A stretch of DNA of 64,000 bases from Novosphingobium sp. ST904. GTDB lineage: Bacteria > Pseudomonadota > Alphaproteobacteria > Sphingomonadales > Sphingomonadaceae. Both the position numbers and the translations under genes were made by a program. The DNA is taken from NCBI RefSeq assembly GCF_001298105.1, contig NZ_LGJH01000141.1:23670-87669 (forward strand), written 5' to 3'. The notes beneath the pieces were generated by a model. It was not told where the DNA came from. It saw only the letters and a list, made by a program, of their open reading frames with translations, and searched no databases. Shown piece after piece: positions 8,448 to 17,206 of this stretch. Numbering within the stretch: the stretch's first letter is position 1; each line of letters opens with the position of its first letter.

Positions 8448-8876
8448 TCAGTTGAAGGCGACGATGACGGCGACGGCCAGTCCCCAACCCAGGATCAGCA
8501 CGGGAAGCAGGAGGACCTGAATGGTCGCCTCGCCCGCGGTCAACCTTCCGCTCAGAGTTTCGACGCCGCGCGCGCGGAACTGCCCCCAGTCTGGCGTCGC
8601 GGTGCGATTGTCGGGCTTCATGCGCGTCCAGTAACCGGCAAGGCCGAAGGCAAAGACGACGAAGCCCGCGAAAATCACCATCGGTATCGCAAGTTCCGAA
8701 TTGAGGAACGAGGCAGCCATGACACCGATGAACCCCAGGTAGAGCGCCACTGTCGCGATATAGAGCCCCGTCGGCAGGCCGAAGCCGCGATCGACGACCG
8801 TCGCCGCCCGGACCTGCGGGGCATCGATGGCGACGGCAAGTTCCCGAAGTTGCTGCAAATCGAGACGCTGCGACAT
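8448..8876 (-). CDS. Small integral membrane protein, function unknown
   Basis: This 142-residue protein has a soluble N-terminus of about 35 residues and three predicted membrane helices: LPTGLYIATVALYLGFIGVM, IPMVIFAGFVVFAFGLAGYW and, at the extreme C-terminus, LLLPVLILGWGLAVAVIVAF. I do not recognise a family and see no catalytic motif. It stands alone between the bidirectional terminator and the moa genes. Confidence 0.7.
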   Translation of the reverse strand: MSQRLDLQQLRELAVAIDAPQVRAATVVDRGFGLPTGLYIATVALYLGFIGVMAASFLNSELAIPMVIFAGFVVFAFGLAGYWTRMKPDNRTATPDWGQFRARGVETLSGRLTAGEATIQVLLLPVLILGWGLAVAVIVAFN

Positions 8877-9005
8877 GGCACTGGCTCCCTTGAGAGACGA
8901 TCTCCCTGTGGGATCAGCTATGCACCGTGCGGGGCCCGATGAAATTGACGAGGGTCAAACGGAAGGTGAAGTACGCTGCATCCGCGCGAAATTTCGTTCC
9001 CGCCG

Positions 9006-9461
9006 TCAGGCCCAGCGGGCCAGATCCTCGATATCCTGTTCGCGAGGCTCGATCCAGCGCCACTCCCCGGCGACTTTTTCACGCTTCCAGAACCATGATT
9101 CGCTCTTGAGATGGTCCATCGCGAAATCCGCGGCGACGAAAGCATCGCGGCGATGCCGCGCCGCTGCCGCGACCAGGACGATCGGTTCTCCCGGCACCAT
9201 CGTTCCACTGCGATGAACCACGAGCAGCCCGTGCAGCGTCCAGCGCGCCAGTACACGCGCCGCCAGCGCTTCCATCGCAGGAAGCGTGAGCGGTTCATAA
9301 TGACGCAGTTCGAGCGCTTCCACGCCGCCTCCCTCGCGAACCTGCCCGAGAAAACTGACGATACCACCAGCCTGCGGCCGCGCGGCGGTGAAATCCCGCA
9401 GCAGTGACGCCGGATCGAAAGCCCCGGTCAAGAGGCGGACATCACCGGCCATGTCAGCCAC
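9006..9461 (-). CDS. moaE: Molybdopterin synthase catalytic subunit MoaE
   Basis: MoaE (151 residues) is the large subunit of molybdopterin synthase, which adds two sulfurs from MoaD thiocarboxylate to precursor Z. Family features include IVSFLGQVRE near residue 34, LELRHYEPL, HRSGTMVPGE (the HR-x-G segment) and the catalytic basic region DHLKSESWFWKRE. It overlaps the 3' end of moaD by eight bases, which fits translational coupling of the two subunits. It is the last gene of a minus-strand folB-x-moaA-moaD-moaE run. Confidence 0.95.
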   Translation of the reverse strand: MADMAGDVRLLTGAFDPASLLRDFTAARPQAGGIVSFLGQVREGGGVEALELRHYEPLTLPAMEALAARVLARWTLHGLLVVHRSGTMVPGEPIVLVAAAARHRRDAFVAADFAMDHLKSESWFWKREKVAGEWRWIEPREQDIEDLARWA

Positions 9462-9696
9462 CGGAAACCGGCGGCAGGAAGGCGATCTCGTCGCCCTCGC
9501 CCAGTTCCGGCTGACCTTCGCCGCTCAGGACGACTCCGTTCACGGCAACCCTTACCCGCGAACCCCGCAAGGCATCGGCCAATCCCGCCTCCAGCGCACC
9601 GATGACCTCCGCCAGCGTGGGCAAGAACGGAACGGCAAGAGAGGCAGCACCTGCCGCATCCTCCAACCGGCCCAGGAACACGAGACGCAGTGCCAT
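9454..9696 (-). CDS. moaD: Molybdopterin synthase sulfur carrier subunit MoaD
   Basis: This is an 80-residue ubiquitin-like sulfur carrier. It ends in the required Gly-Gly (PPVSGG) that is adenylated and thiocarboxylated before sulfur transfer to MoaE. I chose ATG at 9696; the in-frame TTG at 9702 would overlap the moaA stop. It is sandwiched between moaA (two-base gap) and moaE (overlap). Confidence 0.93.
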   Translation of the reverse strand: MALRLVFLGRLEDAAGAASLAVPFLPTLAEVIGALEAGLADALRGSRVRVAVNGVVLSGEGQPELGEGDEIAFLPPVSGG

Positions 9697-9698
9697 CG

Positions 9699-10703
9699 TC
9701 AACCGCCCGTCATCGACATGTGGCGCGCCAGCGCAGGTGCCGCTCCGCGCGCATCGATCGCGAAATTGTGCCGCGCCGGCTTGATCTTCATGGCCATGTC
9801 GAGCGCCTCGTCCAACGCAGCCTCGGGATGCTCGCTGCGCAAGGCGGCCCGCAAGTCCACCCGCTCGTTACCACCGAGGCAGGCGTAAAGCTGGCCCGTC
9901 GCCGTCACGCGGATGCGGTTGCACCCCTCGCAGAAGTTCTGGGTAAGCGGCGTTATCAGTCCGATGCGCCCGCCGGTTTCCGCCACGTCGAAATAACGCG
10001 CCGGTCCGCCCGTGCGGTGCTGGCTGGGTACCAGCGTCCAGCGTCGTTCCAGATCTTCGCGAACCGAGGAAAGCGGCAGATAGTGATCGAAACGATCCTC
10101 CTCCACCTCGCCAAGCGGCATGACCTCAATCAGGGTCGATTCGAAACCCTGCCCATGCGCCCAGGCGACGATTTCGGGAATCTCGGCCTCGTTCAGGCCT
10201 TTCAGCGCGACGGTGTTGATCTTGACGCGCAGGCCGGCCGCCTTGGCCGCCGCCAGCCCTTCCAGCACTTGCGGCAGCGAATCGCGATGCGTCAGCCTGG
10301 CGAAGCCCGCACGGTCCAGCGTGTCCAGCGAGACATTGATCCGCTGGATCCCGGCAGCGGCCAGATCGTCGGCAAATTCGGCCAGCCGGGTTCCGTTGGT
10401 CGTGAGGGTCAATTCCTCCAGCCCATCGCCCAGCTTGCGGCCAAGGGCCTGTACCAGGTCGATCATGTCCCGCCGGACAAGCGGTTCTCCGCCGGTCAGC
10501 CGCAGGCGGGTAATGCCACGGCCGATGAAACCGAGCGCCATGCGGTGCAGTTCGTCAAGACTGAGAACATCCTTCTTCGGAAGGAAGGTCATGCGTTCGG
10601 GCATGCAATAGGCGCAGCGCAAGTCACACCTGTCAGTCACCGAGAGCCGCAAATAGGTGATGCGGCGCTGGAACTGGTCGACAAGGGGCGAACATGTTCT
10701 CAT
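9699..10703 (-). CDS. moaA: GTP 3',8-cyclase MoaA (radical SAM)
   Basis: This 334-residue radical SAM enzyme makes 3',8-cyclo-GTP, the first step of molybdenum cofactor synthesis. The SAM [4Fe-4S] site is CDLRCAYC near residues 26-33. The C-terminal cluster that binds GTP is seen in FCEGCNRIRVTATGQLYACL. The essential C-terminal Gly-Gly is present (SMTGG). MRTCSPLVDQFQRR is the usual start; upstream in-frame codons to 10787 lie in the spacer after the 109-residue gene. MoaC is not in this window. Confidence 0.96.
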   Translation of the reverse strand: MRTCSPLVDQFQRRITYLRLSVTDRCDLRCAYCMPERMTFLPKKDVLSLDELHRMALGFIGRGITRLRLTGGEPLVRRDMIDLVQALGRKLGDGLEELTLTTNGTRLAEFADDLAAAGIQRINVSLDTLDRAGFARLTHRDSLPQVLEGLAAAKAAGLRVKINTVALKGLNEAEIPEIVAWAHGQGFESTLIEVMPLGEVEEDRFDHYLPLSSVREDLERRWTLVPSQHRTGGPARYFDVAETGGRIGLITPLTQNFCEGCNRIRVTATGQLYACLGGNERVDLRAALRSEHPEAALDEALDMAMKIKPARHNFAIDARGAAPALARHMSMTGG

Positions 10704-10711
10704 TGCTACGG

Positions 10712-11041
10712 TTATAGTAAGGCCCCCGCGCCCTTTCCAGCAAGCGAAAGGTATTGCCCCGTCACGGCGGGCGCCAGATTCAGCCACTCGGCCGCGGCGG
10801 CTATCGCCTCGGCATCGTCGCCCGCAAGCCCATTGACGCGGCGCGGCGCATGTTCGCGGGCAAGCCCCTGCACGGCAGCGAGCCGCCAGCCACGATGGGC
10901 ATGGCCGGCGGCCGTGAAGACCAGAACCAGCGACGTCTCGCCCCCTGCCAGTACCGAGCGGGCTTCGGCCAGGGCGCCGGCGTGAAACTGCGCGGCGGCA
11001 TCGAGCGGATCATCCGCCAATGGTCCAACGCGCAGGATCAT
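10712..11041 (-). CDS. 109-residue protein of unknown function between folB and moaA
   Basis: This is a small Ala/Leu/Gly-rich soluble protein with alternating strands and helices (SLVLVFTAAGHAHRGWRLAAVQGLARE, GDDAEAIAAAAEWL). It resembles a shortened Rossmann-like fold without a recognisable nucleotide-binding glycine motif. It lies three bases after folB and eight before moaA, so it is co-translated with pterin-pathway genes (folate and molybdopterin). A link to pterin metabolism is inference from position only. Confidence 0.7.
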   Translation of the reverse strand: MILRVGPLADDPLDAAAQFHAGALAEARSVLAGGETSLVLVFTAAGHAHRGWRLAAVQGLAREHAPRRVNGLAGDDAEAIAAAAEWLNLAPAVTGQYLSLAGKGAGALL

Positions 11042-11044
11042 GGT

Positions 11045-11431
11045 TCAGCGACGCAGCCGCGTAAGCGTCATGCCGATCTTCTCGCCGGCTTCTGCGATGG
11101 CCAGCTTGACGATCTTCACCGTTACCGCCTCAACCCGCTCGTCCTGAAGGAACAGCGTTTCGCAGACGTGATCGGCCACCGCCTCGATCAGCTTGAAGTG
11201 GACACCCTGCGGCAGCGCTTCGCTGGCTGCGAACTTGAGATCCATGTAGTTCTTGCTGGCGGTCAGCGGCGTGTCCGGCGCGTAGTGATCGGCGGGCTTC
11301 ATGTGCACGGTGATCGTGAAGCGCAGCGGCTGCGGCTTGCCGGTCTCTTCCGAATAGATGCCGGTGAGGACATCGTGTTCGAAATCGGCGACTTCGAGAA
11401 TGAGCGAATCGGTCATGGCATTGGAGTGCAT
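11045..11431 (-). CDS. folB: Dihydroneopterin aldolase-family protein
   Basis: FolB converts 7,8-dihydroneopterin to 6-hydroxymethyl-dihydropterin in folate synthesis. The 128-residue product shows the FolB fold order: strand FEHDVLTGIYSEE, the NYMDLKF segment (YxxL-like), then EAVADHVCETLF and VKIVKLAIAEAG near the C-terminus. MTDS at 11416 is an alternative start. The active-site sequence is more diverged than in classical FolB, so an epimerase or other pterin role is possible. Confidence 0.82.
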   Translation of the reverse strand: MHSNAMTDSLILEVADFEHDVLTGIYSEETGKPQPLRFTITVHMKPADHYAPDTPLTASKNYMDLKFAASEALPQGVHFKLIEAVADHVCETLFLQDERVEAVTVKIVKLAIAEAGEKIGMTLTRLRR

Positions 11432-11442
11432 GGCGGGGGCCC

Positions 11443-12330
11443 TTAGCCGTTATTTCGCCAGCGCGCGAAGATTGCGGTGGGGAGGAGACGGCCCTCCCCG
11501 TCTTCGCGCACGGCGAGGTCGCCATGCTCGATCGTGCCGGGCAGGTCGCGGAACAGTTCCTCCATCAGCCCCGCCAGCGCCAATGACGACATGCGCACGG
11601 CATAGACGGTTAGAAACAGGAACTTGCTGTCCGCGTCGAGCAGTTGGCGGCAATCGGCAAGCAGGCCGGGAAGGTTTTCCTCCAGGCGCCAGGTTTCGCC
11701 GGTAGGGCCGCGGCCGAACTTCGGCGGATCGAGAATGATCCCGTCATAGCGTTTGCCCCGGCGCACTTCGCGCGCGGTGAACTTGGCTGCATCGTCGATC
11801 AGCCAGCGCACCGGACGATCTCCCAGCCCGGCCAGTTCCGCATTCTCACGCGCCTGGGCGACGGACTTCTTGGAGGCATCGACGTGCGTGACCGGGCCAT
11901 GGGCCGACAGCGCAAGCGTGCCGACGCCGGTGTAGCCGAAGAGGTTCAGCGTGCTGGCATCGTCTTGCCCGGCAAGCATGTCCCGCATCCAGTCCCACAC
12001 CGGGGCCATGTCCGGGAAGAACCCCAGATGGCGAAACGGCGTGCACTGCGCGGTGAAGCCGACTTCGTTCCAGGCAAGCGGCCAGCCTTCGCGCGGAACC
12101 ATCTTGTCGAACAGCCACCGGCCGCCGCCATCCTCGTCAGAGCCCGGCACGAATTCGCCGTGCGAATCCCAGTTCTCGAGCCGCGGCGTCCACATCGCCT
12201 GCGGTTCGGGGCGCACGAAGCGGTAGCTGCCGTAGCGTTCCAGCTTGCGTCCGTGCCCCGAATCGACGAGGCCATAGTCATCCCAGCCCTCCCCTGCGAG
12301 GATCAGCGGCTGGGTTGCGATGTCTGCCAT
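11443..12330 (-). CDS. Class I SAM-dependent methyltransferase (RlmI/RlmK-like)
   Basis: This 295-residue methyltransferase has a C-terminal Rossmann domain. The SAM-binding motif I is LNLFGYTGVGTLALSA, motif II contains VTHVDASKKSV, and the NPPY-type catalytic motif appears as IILDPPKFGRG, typical of rRNA cytosine-C5/guanine-N2 methyltransferases of the YccW/RlmI group. The usual N-terminal PUA domain is absent; a short beta-rich segment (residues 1-90) takes its place. It lies 11 bases after thrC. Confidence 0.85.
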   Translation of the reverse strand: MADIATQPLILAGEGWDDYGLVDSGHGRKLERYGSYRFVRPEPQAMWTPRLENWDSHGEFVPGSDEDGGGRWLFDKMVPREGWPLAWNEVGFTAQCTPFRHLGFFPDMAPVWDWMRDMLAGQDDASTLNLFGYTGVGTLALSAHGPVTHVDASKKSVAQARENAELAGLGDRPVRWLIDDAAKFTAREVRRGKRYDGIILDPPKFGRGPTGETWRLEENLPGLLADCRQLLDADSKFLFLTVYAVRMSSLALAGLMEELFRDLPGTIEHGDLAVREDGEGRLLPTAIFARWRNNG

Positions 12331-12341
12331 GGAGCCCTCTG

Positions 12342-13742
12342 TCAGACCTTCGGGGTCGCGTGCTCGGCCACGAACGCGGCGATCGCCTCGTAGTCGCCCG
12401 GCAGTTCGACGCACTTTTCCTCGCGCTCGAACAAGTCGCCCACGCGGGCGGGCAGCCCGGAACGCTGACCGGTCGCGCGCTCTACCGCGTCCGGGAACTT
12501 GGCGGGATGCGCCGTCGCCAGCGTTACGACGGGAACGGCAGCGTCGATCCCGGCGGACCGCGCGGCGAACAGGCCGCAAGCGGTGTGCGGGTCGATCAGT
12601 TCGCCGCAGTTTTCCCAGGCCCAGCGGATCGCCTGCGCCATTTCGTCACCATCGGCGCGGGCAGACTGGAACAGTGCCGCGACACCTTCGCGCTGGGCTT
12701 CGGTGAGCTTCATGGCCCTGGTCGCCTCGAACCCTGCCATCTGCGCAGCCAGCGCGGCGCCATCGCGGCGGCCCAGATCGAACAGGAGGCGTTCGAAGTT
12801 GGACGAAACCTGGATGTCCATCGAGGGTGCGGCAGTTGGCGTGACAGTGCCCTGCGAATAGTCGCCTTCGGCCAGCGCACGGTGAAGGATGTCGTTGACG
12901 TTGGTGGCAACGATCAGCTTCTCGACCGGCAAGCCCATCTGCGCGGCGACGTATCCGGCGAACACATCGCCGAAGTTGCCGGTAGGCACCGAGAAAGCGA
13001 CCTTGCGGTGCGGTGCGCCAAGCTGGAGACCTGCAGCAAAGTAATAGACCACCTGGGCCATCAGGCGCGCCCAGTTGATAGAGTTCACGGCGCCGATCGC
13101 GAAGCGTCCCGTCACGTCGCGATCGTTGAACATGCGCTTCACCATCGCCTGCGCATCGTCGAAAGAGCCGTCGATGGCGATGTTGTGGACGTTCGGTGCC
13201 AGCACCGTCGTCATCTGGCGGCGCTGCACATCGGAGACACGGCCGTGCGGGTGGATCATGAAGATATCGACCTTGGCCCGTCCGGCCACCGCGTCGATCG
13301 CCGCCGAACCGGTGTCGCCCGAAGTCGCGCCGACAATGGTCAGGTTACGCTCCGAGCGGCCGAGAAATTCCTCGAACAGCAGGCCCAGCAGCTGCAGCGC
13401 CACGTCCTTGAAAGCCAGTGTCGGCCCGTGGAACAGTTCCAGCACCCACTGCTGCTCGTCCAGCTGCTTGAGCGGCGTTACCGCCTTGTGCGCGAAGCGG
13501 CCGTAAGCCTGGGTCGTCAGCTCCAGCAGGCGGTCGTACGTCAGGCTTCCCTCGACGAAGGGGAACATGATCTTCGCCGCCAGCTCTGCATAAGGCAGGC
13601 CCGCCATGGCCGCGATTTCGTCAGCCGAAAAGCGAGGCCACTCGCGCGGAACATAAAGACCGCCGTCGGAAGCCAGGCCGGCCAGTGTCGCGCCTTCGAA
13701 ATCGAGCGCGGGAGCGCTGCCACGGGTGCTGATATAGTCCAT
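12342..13742 (-). CDS. thrC: Threonine synthase
   Basis: This 466-residue PLP enzyme converts O-phosphohomoserine to threonine. N-terminal family start MDYISTRG, the PLP-lysine motif GPTLAFKDVALQ (Lys near 114), the phosphate-binding ATSGDTGSAA, VNSINWARLMAQ and SVPTGNFGDVFAGY are all present, typical of the long (class I) bacterial ThrC. It lies downstream of the cytochrome oxidase assembly genes with a 112-base gap after SURF1, so it may be partly co-transcribed with them. Confidence 0.97.
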   Translation of the reverse strand: MDYISTRGSAPALDFEGATLAGLASDGGLYVPREWPRFSADEIAAMAGLPYAELAAKIMFPFVEGSLTYDRLLELTTQAYGRFAHKAVTPLKQLDEQQWVLELFHGPTLAFKDVALQLLGLLFEEFLGRSERNLTIVGATSGDTGSAAIDAVAGRAKVDIFMIHPHGRVSDVQRRQMTTVLAPNVHNIAIDGSFDDAQAMVKRMFNDRDVTGRFAIGAVNSINWARLMAQVVYYFAAGLQLGAPHRKVAFSVPTGNFGDVFAGYVAAQMGLPVEKLIVATNVNDILHRALAEGDYSQGTVTPTAAPSMDIQVSSNFERLLFDLGRRDGAALAAQMAGFEATRAMKLTEAQREGVAALFQSARADGDEMAQAIRWAWENCGELIDPHTACGLFAARSAGIDAAVPVVTLATAHPAKFPDAVERATGQRSGLPARVGDLFEREEKCVELPGDYEAIAAFVAEHATPKV

Positions 13743-13854
13743 CGGGCGCGGTTAGCGGCAGGGGCGCGAAATGAAAAGCCTGTCGTGCAGGTTGGGCAAG
13801 AACAATTCCTAAAGCTGGCCGAGGCGAAATTTCATTCCGGGCTCCGCCTTGCGG

Positions 13855-14421
13855 TCAGGGCCGGCGCCCTTTCGCCAATGCAAGAACGTAGATGACCAGA
13901 GCCGTCGCCGCGAAAAAGAACCACTGCACGGCGTAGGACAAGTGATTGTTCGGTATCTCGGCAGGATCGGGAATGGCGTTCGCCTCCAGCCCCGCCAATG
14001 GAGGCGCAGCGACGAGCCTCGGTCCGGGTGCGATCACACCGTGGACCTCGCCCCCTGCCCAGCCGCCGGCGGCCATGGGCATGCGCGACCATCCGAGTAC
14101 GACCAAGGCCTTCGTTCCGTCTGCCAAAGTGCAGTCGGCGGTCTGCGCGGCGCCCGATTCGTCCTTGGCATTGCGCCCGGCAATGCTCGAATGGCCGGTG
14201 ACGACAGCGCATTCGAGCCGAGCGCGGCGGTACAGGAAGCCCTGCTGCTTTTCCTTGCTGCGCGGCCATTCCACTTCGCCGGGCAATTTTTGCGCGCTGG
14301 CATAACTGGAAAGCAGCGCTTCCTTTTCGTGAAGGCGCTGCAATTGCCAGAAGCCGAGCCCCACCATCAGCCCTGCGGCGGCGAGCACGACCAGGGTCGA
14401 GAAAATGGGAATGCGGTGCAT
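13855..14421 (-). CDS. SURF1 family cytochrome oxidase assembly protein
   Basis: SURF1 proteins help insert heme a into subunit I of aa3-type oxidase. The product has two membrane helices at the ends (IFSTLVVLAAAGLMVGLGFW with the conserved GLGFWQLQRL, and AVQWFFFAATALVIYVLALA with the conserved YAVQWF) and a periplasmic domain containing VVLGWSRMP. At 188 residues it is shorter than many SURF1 proteins (about 230). MHRIPIF (14421) is the start; further upstream is intergenic hairpin. Confidence 0.88.
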   Translation of the reverse strand: MHRIPIFSTLVVLAAAGLMVGLGFWQLQRLHEKEALLSSYASAQKLPGEVEWPRSKEKQQGFLYRRARLECAVVTGHSSIAGRNAKDESGAAQTADCTLADGTKALVVLGWSRMPMAAGGWAGGEVHGVIAPGPRLVAAPPLAGLEANAIPDPAEIPNNHLSYAVQWFFFAATALVIYVLALAKGRRP

Positions 14422-14468
14422 CGTGCTTCCTCGAATCGGGGCCTGCCCCGGATCAGTGTTCCGAAACC

Positions 14469-14506
14469 GAAAGGGGCAGCCGACGCGAAGTCGGACTGCC
14501 CCTTTC
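14469..14506. terminator. Stem-loop between ctaE and SURF1 gene
   Basis: GAAAGGGGCAG (14469-14479) pairs with CTGCCCCTTTC (14496-14506). An inner CCGAC/GTCGG stem lies around a GCGAA loop. It sits 36 bases after the ctaE stop and 48 before the SURF1 start on the minus strand. It could attenuate or process the cta transcript, lowering expression of SURF1 and thrC. There is no clear U-tract. Confidence 0.5.
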
Positions 14507-14541
14507 GATCGGATCGCCATCGCCCGAATCGGGCGGCAGCA

Positions 14542-15363
14542 TCAATGCGTCGGGTAACCCCAGCCGCCCCAGATGTAGATGGCGACAAAGAGGAACAGCC
14601 ACACCACGTCGACGAAGTGCCAGTACCACGCAGCAGCTTCGAAACCGAAGTGCTGACGCGGCGTGAAGTCGCCGTTGTACGCACGCTTCAGGCAGACGAT
14701 CAGCATGATGGTGCCGACGATGACGTGGAAGCCGTGGAAGCCCGTCGCCATGTAGAACGCCGAACCATAGGTGTTCTGGCCGAAGGGGAACGGCGCGTGA
14801 ACGTATTCATAGGCCTGGATGCAGGAGAACAGCACGCCAAGAAGGATGGTTGCCCAGAGGCCCTTCTTCAGGCCTTCGCGATCCCCATGGATCAGCGCGT
14901 GATGCGCCCAGGTTACCGTGGTGCCCGAGCAGAGCAGGATCAGCGTGTTCAGCAAGGGCAGGTCGAACGGGTCCATGACCGCCTCGATCGCCTTGGGCGG
15001 CCACTGTCCACCGACCGCTTCGGAAAGCGTCGAGGGGAACAGCGAAAAATCGAAGAAGGCCCAGAACCAGCCGACGAAGAACATCACTTCCGAAGCGATG
15101 AACAGGATCATGCCGTAGCGCTGATGAAGCTGCACGACCGGCGTGTGGTCGCCCGCGTGCGCTTCCTTGATGATCTTCGAGAACCACATGAACATCGAGG
15201 CGATCAGGATGGCAAGGCCCAGCCAGGGCACGAACTTGCCGCCCGCCATGTCATGCATGAACAGGACCATCCCCGACGTGAATGTCAGCGCGCCGATGGT
15301 GGTGGCCAGCGGCGCGATGTCCGGCGGAAGAATGTGGTAATCGTGATTCTTGGTACCGGCCAT
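14542..15363 (-). CDS. ctaE: Cytochrome c oxidase subunit III
   Basis: This 273-residue, seven-helix subunit III of the aa3-type cytochrome c oxidase carries no redox centre. Conserved elements are HILPPDIAPL at the start, LHQRYGMILFIASEVMFFVGWFWAF, TTVTWAHHAL, FYMATGFHGFHVIVGTI and the terminal AAWYWHFVDVVWLFLFV. ATG at 15363 (MAGTKNHDYH) was chosen; the open frame continues upstream to 15645 only as a shadow of ctaG. Confidence 0.97.
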   Translation of the reverse strand: MAGTKNHDYHILPPDIAPLATTIGALTFTSGMVLFMHDMAGGKFVPWLGLAILIASMFMWFSKIIKEAHAGDHTPVVQLHQRYGMILFIASEVMFFVGWFWAFFDFSLFPSTLSEAVGGQWPPKAIEAVMDPFDLPLLNTLILLCSGTTVTWAHHALIHGDREGLKKGLWATILLGVLFSCIQAYEYVHAPFPFGQNTYGSAFYMATGFHGFHVIVGTIMLIVCLKRAYNGDFTPRQHFGFEAAAWYWHFVDVVWLFLFVAIYIWGGWGYPTH

Positions 15364-15452
15364 GGTGCCTTCTTCCCCGTTCTCGAAACTTCGGTGTTCG
15401 ATTCTTCCGGTGGGGTAATGCTCCCCCCGTGATTTGTTTCCCGCCCCGGGAC

Positions 15453-16043
15453 TTAACCGCCCGTTTGGCTGTGGTCCAGTGTCTTTGCATCGGAGACGCT
15501 GGTGACATGGAAGGTGTAGCTGAGCGTGATCTGCTCCACGTCCTTGTTGTCGGGATCGTTCAGGATTGCCGGATCGACGTAGTAGATCACCGGCATCTTC
15601 ACCGCTTCGCCCGGCTGGAGCGTCTGCTCGGTGAAGCAGAAGCACTGGATCTTGTTGAAGTAGCGCGCCGCCTGCTCAGGCTCGACATTGAAGCTCGCCG
15701 TGCCGGTGATCACCTTGTCGGAATCGTTTTTGGCCCAGAAAAGCGCCATATCGCGCTCACCGATGGTCACGGTGTCGGTGCGCTGGAGTGGCTTGAACTG
15801 CCACGGCATGCCTCGTTCGACATTGGCGTCGAAGCGGATCGACATGGTCTTGTCCGTCACCTGCACGGCTGCCGCCTGCGTCTCGTCCACACGGCGCGTA
15901 GTCCCGTTGTAGCCGGTAACCTGGCAGAAGATGCGATAGAGCGGGACGGAAGCGTAACCGAGGCCCAGCATCAGCAACGCCATCGACAGGGCGATGAAAG
16001 CGACGCGCCGGTTGCTGCGGACAGGTGCGATCGCCGTCTCCAT
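15453..16043 (-). CDS. ctaG: Cytochrome c oxidase assembly protein CtaG/Cox11
   Basis: Cox11 delivers copper to the CuB site of subunit I. The 196-residue protein has one N-terminal membrane helix (VAFIALSMALLMLGLGYASV), then PLYRIFCQVTGYNGTT with a conserved cysteine, and the copper-binding CFCF motif in KIQCFCFTEQTL near residues 132-143. Its ATG overlaps the last base of the upstream small gene's stop (TGATG), indicating coupling. The 89-base gap to ctaE shows nothing notable. Confidence 0.97.
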   Translation of the reverse strand: METAIAPVRSNRRVAFIALSMALLMLGLGYASVPLYRIFCQVTGYNGTTRRVDETQAAAVQVTDKTMSIRFDANVERGMPWQFKPLQRTDTVTIGERDMALFWAKNDSDKVITGTASFNVEPEQAARYFNKIQCFCFTEQTLQPGEAVKMPVIYYVDPAILNDPDNKDVEQITLSYTFHVTSVSDAKTLDHSQTGG

Positions 16044-16189
16044 CAGCCCATCTTCGCGATCGAGATGAAGAACACCAGCACCACGAACGCCGCGAGGCTG
16101 AGCGCCAGCACCCGGTTCCGGCTCCGCCGAATCTGCTCCGGCGTGCGGATATCGGGCGTTCCGGGTTCTGGTTGCGGGATGTCGTTCAT
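16043..16189 (-). CDS. 48-residue single-helix protein, CoxF-like
   Basis: This is a tiny membrane protein: a hydrophilic start (MNDIPQPEPGTPDIRTPEQ), a basic segment (RRSRNR) and one membrane helix (VLALSLAAFVVLVFFISIA). Its position between ctaB and ctaG matches the small CoxF/ORF1 product found there in many alphaproteobacterial oxidase operons. It lies 11 bases after ctaB and overlaps ctaG by one base. A role in oxidase assembly is inferred from position. Confidence 0.75.
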   Translation of the reverse strand: MNDIPQPEPGTPDIRTPEQIRRSRNRVLALSLAAFVVLVFFISIAKMG

Positions 16190-16200
16190 GCTTCGATCTT

Positions 16201-17118
16201 TCACAGGACGATGAAGCGATCCACCACCAGCGCCGCGAACAGCACGAAGAGGTAGAGCACGGAATAGGCGAAGAGCTGCTTTTCCGGCTTCATCGTATCC
16301 TCGAGTCCGCTGCGTTCCCGCAGCCCGACACGAACGGAGAACGCCAGGAACAGCGTGGAAAGCACGATCGCGGAAACCCCGTAGACGGCCCCGGCACCGC
16401 CGATCCACCATGGCAGCACCGAAAGCGGCAGCAGGAGGATGGCGTAGAGCAGGATCTGGCGGCGCGTGGCCTTCTCGCCCGCGACGACCGGCATCATCGG
16501 GATGCCGACCTTGGCGTAATCGCTTTTGACGAACAGCGCGAGCGCCCAGAAATGCGGCGGGGTCCAGAAGAATATGATGGCAAAGAGCAACACCGGCATC
16601 AGCGTGACATGTCCGGTCGCGGCAACCCAACCGATCAACGGAGGGAACGCGCCGGCGCCGCCACCGATCACGATGTTCTGCGGCGTGCGCGGCTTCAGCC
16701 AGATCGTGTAGATCACGGCATAATAGATGATCGAGATCGCAAGGATCGCAGCAGGAAGCCAGCCGACCGCGAAGCCCATCAGGAATACCGAGACGGCGCA
16801 GAGCACGCCCGCGAAATCGCGCGCCGTGGTGCGGTCGAGACGGCCCTGCGGCAGGGGGCGCTTCGAAGTGCGCTTCATCCCGGCGTCAAGATCCGCTTCC
16901 CACCATTGGTTGAGCGCGGCCGCCCCTCCCGCGCCCATGGCGATGCACAGGATCGCGGTGAACGCGAGAACAGGATTGATCCGCTCAGGCGCGGCAAGCA
17001 GGCCGCAAAGGCCGGTGAAAATGACCAGGCTCATCACCCGCGGCTTGGTCAGCGCGAAGAGATCGCGCCAGTCGGCCGGGAGCGGAGCGGCGGCAGTAGT
17101 GGGACTCGTAGTCATCAT
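16201..17118 (-). CDS. ctaB: Protoheme IX farnesyltransferase (heme O synthase)
   Basis: This 305-residue UbiA-type polytopic prenyltransferase makes heme O from heme B, feeding heme A formation for ctaD. Key motifs: [15 protein letters not shown], the first Asp-rich site [20 protein letters not shown], the second region ([17 protein letters not shown]) and [11 protein letters not shown] with [16 protein letters not shown]. The start is one of two adjacent ATGs at 17118/17115. Heme A synthase (ctaA) is not in this window. Confidence 0.97.
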   Translation of the reverse strand: MMTTSPTTAAAPLPADWRDLFALTKPRVMSLVIFTGLCGLLAAPERINPVLAFTAILCIAMGAGGAAALNQWWEADLDAGMKRTSKRPLPQGRLDRTTARDFAGVLCAVSVFLMGFAVGWLPAAILAISIIYYAVIYTIWLKPRTPQNIVIGGGAGAFPPLIGWVAATGHVTLMPVLLFAIIFFWTPPHFWALALFVKSDYAKVGIPMMPVVAGEKATRRQILLYAILLLPLSVLPWWIGGAGAVYGVSAIVLSTLFLAFSVRVGLRERSGLEDTMKPEKQLFAYSVLYLFVLFAALVVDRFIVL

Positions 17119-17206
17119 GGTGCTTGGCCCCATACACCCGCAAAGGCCCGAAAAGCGAGGGCCTGGGAACCGGTCGTCGTCCCGGCACTCGACGAGAGAG
17201 GCTCGA

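Noticed and set aside
11443..12579. Longer methyltransferase start at 12579
   Set aside because: The added 83 residues are Arg-rich and overlap thrC in another frame; ATG 12330 fits the gap after thrC.
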